Of a DNA stretch of 64,000 nucleotides, positions 35,145-42,407 are shown in pieces; within the stretch, counting starts at the first letter, position 1, and each line of letters begins with the position of its first letter. The position numbers and the translations under genes were made by a program. Location of the stretch: the NCBI GenBank assembly GCA_963931635.1, contig OZ007034.1, positions 682,001 to 746,000 on the forward strand, given 5' to 3'. The notes beneath the pieces were generated by a model. The model saw nothing but the letters and a program-made list of their open reading frames with translations. It did no database searches and was not told where the DNA came from. The stretch comes from Caccoplasma sp905210875. GTDB taxonomy: Bacteria; Bacteroidota; Bacteroidia; Bacteroidales; UBA11471.

Positions 35145-35176
35145 CAAAGATAGAAACTAAATCACTAATTACCAAA
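35145..35176 (-). promoter_or_regulatory. promoter of the ribosomal superoperon (rpsL)
   Basis: On the minus strand TTTG at 35176-35173, a 20-base spacer, then TATCTTTG at 35152-35145: a full match to the Bacteroidetes housekeeping consensus. Transcription would start near 35139 and give a leader of about 135 bases before rpsL. Confidence 0.8.
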
Positions 35177-35305
35177 CAAAAACAGCATAAATCTTCAAAT
35201 AAAATCCATATCCTCTCCGACAACCGAGATACGATTTATACAATCAAAGAGATCTGCTCTTCAAAATGTTACAAGGCCACACAGCTGGAAGAAATTCTTT
35301 TTTCA

Positions 35306-35313
35306 TACCTTTG
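35306..35313 (+). promoter_or_regulatory. -7 box of rnhB
   Basis: TACCTTTG matches TAnnTTTG exactly and lies 20 bases before the rnhB ATG, so the transcript would start about 13 bases before the gene. The -33 region is weak. Confidence 0.5.
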
Positions 35314-35332
35314 TCAAAGAATCATTGTTTAT

Positions 35333-35935
35333 ATGTTATTACCCTATAAGACAGAGGGTCGCATCGAAGCCGGTTGTGACGAGGCCGGTCGGGGCTGTCT
35401 GGCGGGCCCTGTATTTGCGGCAGCCGTCATACTCCCGCCCGACTTTCGCGACGAACGGCTCAACGACTCGAAACAACTTAGCGAAAAACAGCGTTACTCC
35501 CTGCGGCCGGTCATCGAAGAGAAAGCCATCGCCTGGGGCATAGGCATTGTAACCCCGGAGGAGATTGACAAAATCAACATTCTGAAAGCCTCTTTTCTGG
35601 CCATGCACCGGGCCATCGATGCCCTGAGTGTCCGCCCCGAGGCCCTGCTCATCGACGGTAACCGCTTCACCCCTTACCGCAACCTACCCTTTTCGTGCGA
35701 AGTAAAAGGCGACGGCCGCTACCTCTCCATTGCCGCCGCGTCTATTTTGGCCAAGACCTATCGAGACGATTACATGATGCGGCTGCACAAGAAGTTCCCG
35801 CAATACCACTGGGACGAAAACAAAGGCTACCCCACCCGGGCTCACCGTGCCGCCATTGCCCAATACGGCCCCACCCCCTACCACCGTCAGACTTTCAACC
35901 TGCTGGGCACGGAGCAGCATTCTCTTTTTGAGTAG
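35333..35935 (+). CDS. rnhB: ribonuclease HII
   Basis: A 200-residue enzyme that cuts RNA in RNA-DNA hybrids and removes single ribonucleotides from DNA. The catalytic Asp-Glu pair is in GCDEAGRGCLAGPV near residue 13, and the later acidic residues are in LLIDGN and the KTYRDDYM segment. The ATG at 35333 gives the normal family length; the frame is open 67 codons further upstream, but that part is A/T-rich and contains the promoter. It is monocistronic and ends at a hairpin. Confidence 0.96.
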   Translation: MLLPYKTEGRIEAGCDEAGRGCLAGPVFAAAVILPPDFRDERLNDSKQLSEKQRYSLRPVIEEKAIAWGIGIVTPEEIDKINILKASFLAMHRAIDALSVRPEALLIDGNRFTPYRNLPFSCEVKGDGRYLSIAAASILAKTYRDDYMMRLHKKFPQYHWDENKGYPTRAHRAAIAQYGPTPYHRQTFNLLGTEQHSLFE

Positions 35936-35982
35936 CCCCCGAAGCCGACAAACAACAGCACTATCGTTCCCCAAAATGCAAC

Positions 35983-36010
35983 AGGGCGGCTTCCATCGGG
36001 AAGCCGCCCT
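35983..36010. terminator. hairpin between rnhB and the POT transporter
   Basis: The 11-bp arms 35983-35993 (AGGGCGGCTTC) and 36000-36010 form a GC-rich stem between convergent genes. T-runs are poor on both sides, so it may be a shared, moderate terminator. Confidence 0.65.
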
Positions 36011-36036
36011 GCTATGCTGAGAAAAGAACAAATATC

Positions 36037-37698
36037 TTATTTCGTAGCCGTCTCCAATTTCTTCATAATAGAGAAGATAAAGAGGGCCGACAAGAGGCAA
36101 AGGGCAATGAGGAGGGTCCAGATACCCCACAAGGGAAGTTTATCCCAGAGAAGACCCGGAATAGAAACCAGATAATTACCGATGGCCGTAGCCGCAAACC
36201 AGCAACCCATCATGGCACCCTTGTACTTGGGAGGAGCCACCTTGGAAACGAAAGAGATTCCCATGGGCGACAACAACAGCTCGGCAAAGGTAAGTACGAG
36301 ATAGGTCGAGATGAGCCAGTTGGGCGACACCAATACGTCGCTCACCGTTCCACCCAACTCCTTGGGAGAAGCCAGTCCCATAGAACCAACGGTAAGAATA
36401 AGGAAGCCGGCAGCGGCCACCAGCATACCGAATCCGATTTTACGGGGAGCCGACGGCTCTTTACCCTTCGAAGCCAAAGCTCCAAAAATAGCCAAAGACA
36501 CCGGCGTTAATGCCACCACAAAGAAAGGATTGAACTGTTGGAAATCAGAAGGTTGAATCAACACTTCGGCAGGCATCGACAGATAAATCGCAGCTACGCC
36601 ACCCCACAATGCCAAGGTTACGACGCCCAAAATCACTTTGGTACGAGCCACCGTAGCCTGGAAAGTGCTGAACAATGTGTAAATCGATATGGCGATAAGT
36701 ACCAAGCTCCAAATGTTAAAGCCTATGCGAGTGAATCCCTCGGCCAGATTAGAGGTATAGTCACGGGCAAAAATCGTCATTGTGGCACCGTTCTGATGGA
36801 AGGCCATCCAGAAGAAAACCACTACGGCAAAGACAAGCAACAAGGCCGTAATACGGCTCTTGGTCTGCTCCGGAGTAAGCTCCACCTCTTCGACATGGGC
36901 AGCCTTGGCCTGTACCGAATTGACATCGGCATGCTTGAACCACGACCGGCATCCATAATAAATGGCCACCGAGATAACCAGCGAGATGCAGGCCACGGCA
37001 AATCCGTAGTTATAAGCAGCCGAGAGTTTTTCGATATAGAACTGGCTGAATGCCGTCATGTCCATGCCGCTTACCGACATCTGAGAAGCCAGGTCGGAAA
37101 GTTTGGCTGCATTCTCGGCCGAAATCGTACCGTCGAGATACTGGTGGGCCAACGAGGGTATATTGGCGTCATAAAAGAGACCCGATTTACCCAAGAAGAA
37201 GTTGGTAACGCTCTTAGCTGCCGAGGGGGCAAACATGGCACCGATGTTGATGGCCATGTAAAAGAGGCTGAATGCGGCATCACGCTTCGATGCATACTTG
37301 GGGTCGTCGTAGAGGTTACCGACCATCACCTGCAAGTTGCCTTTGAAAAGTCCGGTACCGATGGCAATGAGTGCCAATGCCCCGAACATCAAGGTCTTGC
37401 CGATAACGTCGGCTCCTGTCGGAATAGAGAGACAAAGATAGCCGGCAAACATAACGATGATACCCAGCGTAACGCATTTCCCATAACCGATGCGGTCGGC
37501 CAAAATACCTCCGAAAAGCGGCATGAAATAAACCGCTGCAAGGAAAATCGAATAAATCTGTGTAGCTACCGCTGCACTAAAACCGAATTTTGCCTGTATA
37601 AACAACAGGAAAATCGCAAGCATGGTGTAATAGCCGAAACGTTCGCCGGTATTGGCGAGCGCCAGGGCATACAAACCTTTGGGCTGATTTTTAAACAT
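36037..37698 (-). CDS. proton-coupled peptide transporter (POT/PTR2 family)
   Basis: A 553-residue major-facilitator protein with at least 12 membrane helices that should import di- and tripeptides using the proton gradient. The N-terminal signature is TGERFGYYTM (ExxERFxYY type) and the helix 4-5 region has GTGLFKGNLQVMVGNLY. Residues of the central loop between helices 6 and 7 are longer than in short MFS proteins, as usual in bacterial POTs. It lies 30 bases after sufE, in the order M28, sufE, transporter. Peptides from the M28, dipeptidase or M6 enzymes could be its substrates, but this is inference. Confidence 0.93.
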   Translation of the reverse strand: MFKNQPKGLYALALANTGERFGYYTMLAIFLLFIQAKFGFSAAVATQIYSIFLAAVYFMPLFGGILADRIGYGKCVTLGIIVMFAGYLCLSIPTGADVIGKTLMFGALALIAIGTGLFKGNLQVMVGNLYDDPKYASKRDAAFSLFYMAINIGAMFAPSAAKSVTNFFLGKSGLFYDANIPSLAHQYLDGTISAENAAKLSDLASQMSVSGMDMTAFSQFYIEKLSAAYNYGFAVACISLVISVAIYYGCRSWFKHADVNSVQAKAAHVEEVELTPEQTKSRITALLLVFAVVVFFWMAFHQNGATMTIFARDYTSNLAEGFTRIGFNIWSLVLIAISIYTLFSTFQATVARTKVILGVVTLALWGGVAAIYLSMPAEVLIQPSDFQQFNPFFVVALTPVSLAIFGALASKGKEPSAPRKIGFGMLVAAAGFLILTVGSMGLASPKELGGTVSDVLVSPNWLISTYLVLTFAELLLSPMGISFVSKVAPPKYKGAMMGCWFAATAIGNYLVSIPGLLWDKLPLWGIWTLLIALCLLSALFIFSIMKKLETATK

Positions 37699-37728
37699 GT
37701 TTTTTCTTAGTTTAGGTTTATACTATGT

Positions 37729-38163
37729 TTATTGTTTCTGTTCTTCTTCGCGAGCCTTGAACACCATGGCATAGAGCCGCATCTGCTTGACCATAGCCAG
37801 CAGACCGTTGGAGCGGGTGGGCGACAAATGCTCGGTGAGGCCTATCTGCTCGATAAAATAGAGATGGGCATCGAGAATCTCCTGCGGGGTGTGCCCCGAC
37901 AGCACCTTGATGAGCAGCGACACGATGCCTTTCACAATCACGGCGTCGCTTTCGGCCTGAAAGCACACCCGACCGTCGTCATAGTCGGCATGCAGCCACA
38001 CCCGGCTCTGGCACCCCTCGATAAGATTACTCTCGGTCTTGTAGCGTTCGTCGAGTGGCGGCAGCGAATTGCCCAACTCTATCAGCAACGCATATTTGTC
38101 CATCCAGTCGTCAAACGCCGAGAACTCCTCGACGACCTCGTCTTGTATCTGATCTATTGTCAT
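37729..38163 (-). CDS. sufE: SufE-type cysteine desulfuration protein
   Basis: A 144-residue SufE-like protein. The sulfur-accepting cysteine is in IEGCQSRVW near residue 51, on the exposed loop typical of SufE; YKTESNLIEG and VKGIVSLLIKVLSGHT fit the family. It would take persulfide sulfur from a SufS desulfurase for iron-sulfur assembly; sufBCDS are not in the window. It lies 17 bases after the M28 gene and 30 before the POT transporter. Confidence 0.94.
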   Translation of the reverse strand: MTIDQIQDEVVEEFSAFDDWMDKYALLIELGNSLPPLDERYKTESNLIEGCQSRVWLHADYDDGRVCFQAESDAVIVKGIVSLLIKVLSGHTPQEILDAHLYFIEQIGLTEHLSPTRSNGLLAMVKQMRLYAMVFKAREEEQKQ

Positions 38164-38180
38164 TTTCTACAAATATATTT

Positions 38181-39185
38181 TTATTCATTATATATTACCC
38201 ACAAGAGGGTCTGACCCACAGCTTTGAGGGTACCTTTATCGATATTCTCGACCGTATCGTCGAGCGTGTGCCACTGCGGCACAAACCCACCGTCGGTCTC
38301 ATCGTATGCAATAATGTCGATGCTGGGCACACGCCGTCCCACATATACATGATCGTCGTTGATATAACCGCCTCTCTCGTCTACAAAATAGTCGCCATAC
38401 CCCAATGCCTGGGCAGCTTTCCACACTTTGTCGACCACCCCGGGGGCCTGCTGCATCGACACCCCTTCACGCATGAAGCGGCTGTCTTTCCCGCCTACCA
38501 TGTCGAGCAATATGCCATACCGCGCCCGATAGGCGGGGTTATGGGGCCGACGTGCCCAATACTGCGAGCCGAGAGCCCAGGTGTCGCCATCTTCGGGTTG
38601 ACGGGCAAAATAGGGCTGGCCGTAATCTTCGACATCAAAAAAGATGATATCGATACCCACACGAGGCGAACAGGCTTGTATCTGTCGGGCCGTTTCGAGC
38701 AGCACGGCTACACCGCTGGCGCCGTCGTTGGCTCCATCGATGGGTGTGCGATGATTTTTGGAATCGGGGTCGTTATCGGCATAAGGGCGGGTATCCCAGT
38801 GGGCAAAAAGCAGCACCCGGTCTTTGTTTTCAGGGGCATAGGAGGCTATGATGTTGCAGGCATTGAGCGTTGTGCCGTCATAGGCCCGCACCTGAAAATT
38901 CTGAGAGATAACCTGTGCGCCATGACGACGCAACTCGTCGGCCAGATAGGCCGCTGTACGACGATGTGCCTCGGTATTGGGTACGCGGGGACCGAAGGCC
39001 ACCTGACGTTCGACATAGGCAAATGCCGAGTCGGCGTTGAAGTCGGGCACCTGTACGGCCGGCGCTGCCGGGGCAGACGAGACCGACGACGAAGCCGTAT
39101 TGCGACGACATGCAGTCAACAGCACGACCGCCAGACCGGCCAACCAAAGGCAGGTATAAACAAAGGAGTAACGTCGACTTCTCAC
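38181..39185 (-). CDS. M28-family lipoprotein, probable glutaminyl-peptide cyclotransferase
   Basis: A 334-residue protein with a lipoprotein signal (lipobox LLTAC, cysteine about 25). The M28 zinc-site pattern is visible: HWDTRPYADND, then PIDGANDGASGVAVLLE with the bridging Asp, then FFDVEDYG with the Glu/Asp pair, and PQWHTLDDT with the last His. The single-zinc, type II glutaminyl cyclases of Bacteroidetes (such as that of Porphyromonas gingivalis) share this layout, and a cyclase is required by the family-known preference for Gln at the +1 position of exported proteins, which is clear in this window. An aminopeptidase role cannot be excluded. A TACCTTTG-type -7 box (minus, 39213-39206) lies just upstream. 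Confidence 0.75.
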   Translation of the reverse strand: MRSRRYSFVYTCLWLAGLAVVLLTACRRNTASSSVSSAPAAPAVQVPDFNADSAFAYVERQVAFGPRVPNTEAHRRTAAYLADELRRHGAQVISQNFQVRAYDGTTLNACNIIASYAPENKDRVLLFAHWDTRPYADNDPDSKNHRTPIDGANDGASGVAVLLETARQIQACSPRVGIDIIFFDVEDYGQPYFARQPEDGDTWALGSQYWARRPHNPAYRARYGILLDMVGGKDSRFMREGVSMQQAPGVVDKVWKAAQALGYGDYFVDERGGYINDDHVYVGRRVPSIDIIAYDETDGGFVPQWHTLDDTVENIDKGTLKAVGQTLLWVIYNE

Positions 39186-39267
39186 GGTATCAGGCTTTTG
39201 ATTTCCAAAGGTAGATGATTTTCGGCAAAGACGTAACCAAAGTTTTCTATATTTACACTTTTTAATA

Positions 39268-41163
39268 TTATATTGTTATCACTCCCTGCACTTCGCACAT
39301 CACTCGCAAAAAATTCCCTCCCCATATTTTTTCGAGCATTTCGGGGGTATATCCCCGGCGCAGGAGGGCCTTGGTGATGTTTATAAGTTCATCGGCAGCT
39401 TCACAGCCCGGAATACCGCCACCGCCGTCAAAGTCGGAACCGATACCTACGTAATCGACCCCCACCAACTGCACGACATGGTCGATATGGGCCACGATGT
39501 CATCGACCGAAGGCTCTTTGCCTCGTGCCAGGAAATATTCATACAGACATATCTGCACCACGCCGCCGCGGGCTGCCAACGCCCGTATCTGGTCGTCGGT
39601 AAGATTGCGCGGGTGGTCGCACAGAGCCCGGCACGAAGAGTGGGTCGAAACCACCGGCACCGTGCTGCACGCCAACACGTCGTAGAAGCTCTTTTCGGAG
39701 GCATGAGCCAGGTCGACCATCATGCCCACGCGATTCATTTCGCGCACGACCTCACGGCCGAAAGCACTCAGTCCGTCGTGCTCACCCGCCCCCCTGGCCG
39801 AGTCGCAGATATCATTGTCGCCGTTATGGCAAAGAGTCATATACACGACACCCATCTCCCTGTAATGCCTGATGCGGGAGATGTCGCGCCCGATGGCATA
39901 CCCATTCTCAATGCCCATGAAAACGGCTTTTTCGCCCGCTCGTTTAGCCGCCATAACATCGTCTGGGGTTCGCGCCTGACGCACACGCCCGCGCCAACGG
40001 ACCAACTGCGCCTGCAACTCCGAGAGAATCGACCCTGTCTTTTCTCCGGCGGCTGCCAAGCCCGCCTCGTCGCGCGCACCCTGGGGTATGTAGGCCACCA
40101 TGCAGACGGCATCGAGACCGCCATCTTCCATCTTGGACAGGTCTACTTTCAGCCGGGCATCGCGGCACCCGATATCGATTTTCTCGGGAAAAAACATGGG
40201 AGTATCGCAGTGCGAGTCGAGCGTGAGATGCTCACGGTGGAAATCTCGGGCCTTGCGATAGAGACGGGCCTCGTCGACAAGGTATGTAAACAGCGGCAGC
40301 ATGGTATCGTCGCCGCCGGCCAACAGTTGCTCGGGGTGCCACTGCACGCCGTAAACGGGATAACAGGGACTCTCGACCGCCTCATTGACACCGTCGGGCG
40401 AGAAGGCCACAGCCCGCAACGAAGGTGCCGTCTGGCACACCGCCTGATGGTGGAGCGAATTGACGGCCAACCGTTTTTTTCCCAACAGACGGGCAAGGCG
40501 GGAGGTCTCGTCCAGGTCGACTTCGTGCGAGGGACGACGCTTGTCGTTCTCCTGCGAATGGAGCAGCACCTCGGTGGGATATTCCGAAGGGAGGTCCTGA
40601 TAGAGTGTTCCACCCAGAGCCAGATTGAGCAGCTGATGTCCGCGGCAAATGCCGAAGACGGGCAACTGCCGCCGCAAGGCCAGTCGCAGGAGGGCAAACT
40701 CGGTGCGGTCCCTCACGGCATCGGTAGCGTCGGCCAGCGGAGAGAGGGCATCGCCCATCACCGCCTCGGAGAAATCACCGCCACCGGTGAGCAACAGCCC
40801 GTCGATGCGGTCGACAAGGCGCTCCAACACCGCCGAGTCGGGACACACCGGCAGGAGCAGCGGTGCCCCACCGGCCCGGCGCACGGCTTCGACATAGGGA
40901 TCGGCAATGCAGGTAAGAGACTCGGCAGCCCGATGGTTGGAGGTTATGCCGATAACCGGTTTGCCGGCATAACCGCAACGGTTGTCTATTTCGAGAAAGA
41001 GTGCCGAGAGCGGTGCAGTGAGGCGTTCATCGGCAAAAAGAGAGGCATTCATTTCACACTGGGATATCCGATACGACACGAGGCGGCTCTGAGAGGCCGC
41101 CTCGCAAATATAGGGAAAAAACAGGATACTTAAAACAAGGAAGCGAAGAATCCTACAATGCAT
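39268..41163 (-). CDS. fusion of class I glutamine amidotransferase-like hydrolase and M19 membrane dipeptidase
   Basis: A 631-residue exported protein from ATG 41163 (a GTG two codons upstream is possible), with a signal-peptide-like N-terminus ending near CEAAS. Residues about 65-300 resemble gamma-glutamyl-GABA hydrolase (PuuD): nucleophile Cys173 in FGICRGHQLLN, and the triad's His-Glu in VQWHPEQ (276-278). Residues about 312-631 are an M19 renal-type dipeptidase: zinc ligands in LDSHCDTP (His318, Asp320), a bridging Glu in GIENG, STHSSCRAL, LCDHPRNL and GIGSDFDGG. It could open gamma-glutamyl bonds and then split the resulting dipeptide. Its start overlaps the asd end by 11 bases. Confidence 0.88.
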   Translation of the reverse strand: MHCRILRFLVLSILFFPYICEAASQSRLVSYRISQCEMNASLFADERLTAPLSALFLEIDNRCGYAGKPVIGITSNHRAAESLTCIADPYVEAVRRAGGAPLLLPVCPDSAVLERLVDRIDGLLLTGGGDFSEAVMGDALSPLADATDAVRDRTEFALLRLALRRQLPVFGICRGHQLLNLALGGTLYQDLPSEYPTEVLLHSQENDKRRPSHEVDLDETSRLARLLGKKRLAVNSLHHQAVCQTAPSLRAVAFSPDGVNEAVESPCYPVYGVQWHPEQLLAGGDDTMLPLFTYLVDEARLYRKARDFHREHLTLDSHCDTPMFFPEKIDIGCRDARLKVDLSKMEDGGLDAVCMVAYIPQGARDEAGLAAAGEKTGSILSELQAQLVRWRGRVRQARTPDDVMAAKRAGEKAVFMGIENGYAIGRDISRIRHYREMGVVYMTLCHNGDNDICDSARGAGEHDGLSAFGREVVREMNRVGMMVDLAHASEKSFYDVLACSTVPVVSTHSSCRALCDHPRNLTDDQIRALAARGGVVQICLYEYFLARGKEPSVDDIVAHIDHVVQLVGVDYVGIGSDFDGGGGIPGCEAADELINITKALLRRGYTPEMLEKIWGGNFLRVMCEVQGVITI

Positions 41164-42160
41164 TTTCACGTATCAAATATTCGGCAATCTGCACGGCATT
41201 CAGAGCCGCACCTTTCTTTATCTGGTCGCTCACAGCCCAGAAGGTAAGCCCGTTGGGATTGGAGAGGTCTTTGCGTATGCGGCCCACATAGACGGGATCT
41301 TTTCCGGCAATGTCGAGAGGCATGGGATATACGCGGTTCTCGGGCTCGTCCATCAACACAACGCCATCGGCCTTGGCAAAGGCTTCGCGGGCCTCTTCGA
41401 CCGACACAGGGCGTTCGGTCTCTATCCAGATAGCCTCGGAGTGAGCCCGCATCACCGGCACGCGCACACACATGGCACTCACTTTCACATCGGAGTGCAT
41501 AATCTTGCGGGTCTCGTTAAACATCTTCATCTCCTCTTTGGTATAGAGATTGTCGGTAAAGACATCGACCTGAGGTATCACGTTGTAGGCCAGCTGGTAG
41601 TAGAATTTCTGAATCGTGGGAGCCTCGCCCTTCATCAGCTCCTCATACTGGTGTACGAGTTCGGCCATGGCTGCGGCACCGGCGCCACTGGCAGCCTGGT
41701 AAGTGGCCACATGCACCGACTTGATGTGCGAGAGGCGTTCGATGGCCTGCAAAGCCACAACCATCTGAATGGTGGTGCAGTTGGGGTTGGCAATCACGCC
41801 ACGGGGACGCACCTTGGCATCGGGACCGTTGACTTCGGGCACAACCAAAGGCACATCATCGTCCATACGGAACGCGCTGGAATTGTCAATCATGACAGCG
41901 CCATACTTGGTAATGGTCTTTTCAAACTCTTTCGAGGTTCCCGCTCCGGCCGACGTAAAGGCGATATCAACGCCCTTGAAATCGTCGTTGTGCTTCAACT
42001 CTTTCACGACAATGTCTTTACCCCGGAAGTTATACGACGTTCCGGCACTACGAGACGAACCGAACAAAAGCAATTCGTCAATCGGGAAATTTCTCTCGGA
42101 AAGAACCCGCAGGAACTCCTGTCCTACGGCTCCACTTGCTCCGACAATGGCTACTTTCAT
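41153..42160 (-). CDS. asd: aspartate-semialdehyde dehydrogenase
   Basis: A 335-residue NADP-dependent enzyme making aspartate semialdehyde, the branch point to lysine/diaminopimelate, threonine and methionine. The ATG at 42160 starts MKVAIVGASGAVGQEF with the Rossmann GxxGxxG motif; the upstream in-frame extension of 24 codons is not family-like. The catalytic Cys is in IANPNCTTIQM and the binding-site residues in FTSAGAGTSKEF. The next gene overlaps its 3' end by 11 bases, so the two are translationally coupled. A TAATTTTG box (minus, 42248-42241) is the likely promoter. Confidence 0.96.
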   Translation of the reverse strand: MKVAIVGASGAVGQEFLRVLSERNFPIDELLLFGSSRSAGTSYNFRGKDIVVKELKHNDDFKGVDIAFTSAGAGTSKEFEKTITKYGAVMIDNSSAFRMDDDVPLVVPEVNGPDAKVRPRGVIANPNCTTIQMVVALQAIERLSHIKSVHVATYQAASGAGAAAMAELVHQYEELMKGEAPTIQKFYYQLAYNVIPQVDVFTDNLYTKEEMKMFNETRKIMHSDVKVSAMCVRVPVMRAHSEAIWIETERPVSVEEAREAFAKADGVVLMDEPENRVYPMPLDIAGKDPVYVGRIRKDLSNPNGLTFWAVSDQIKKGAALNAVQIAEYLIRENAL

Positions 42161-42240
42161 GTTCTTTATAATAGATGATTCGACAATCGGTTCCTGAGGG
42201 TCGAGGCTACAACCGACCTTATTTCGACCCAAAAACTTGG

Positions 42241-42276
42241 CAAAATTAACGTTTTATCTTATATTTCTTGCTCAAA
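42241..42276 (-). promoter_or_regulatory. candidate asd promoter
   Basis: TAATTTTG at 42248-42241 fits the -7 consensus; TTTG at 42276-42273 is 24 bases away, longer than the normal 19-21, so the -33 assignment is weak. Confidence 0.4.
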
Positions 42277-42353
42277 CGTCTATTTTTTTATCAGAAACGG
42301 CGTTTTTCTGTATAATTTTCTTCGATAAAGGCGATTCCTATCGTCTTTTTTTT

Positions 42354-42361
42354 TACTTTTG
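42354..42361 (+). promoter_or_regulatory. -7 box of the CPA2 antiporter
   Basis: TACTTTTG matches TAnnTTTG and lies 47 bases before the antiporter ATG, inside the 247-base divergent gap with asd. No good -33 box is seen. Confidence 0.45.
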
Positions 42362-42407
42362 TATACTCAATTTCGCGCCGAAATTACCACACACTCACTC
42401 AGAAATT

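Larger units (their letters stand above)
35005..35332. other. divergent gap between rpsL and rnhB
   Basis: This 328-base gap holds a leader and promoter for rpsL on minus (35145-35176) and the -7 box for rnhB on plus (35306-35313). It is A/T-rich. An in-frame plus-strand extension of rnhB across part of it is judged non-coding. I see no other gene; rpoB-rpoC, common upstream of rpsL in Bacteroides, are absent. Confidence 0.7.
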
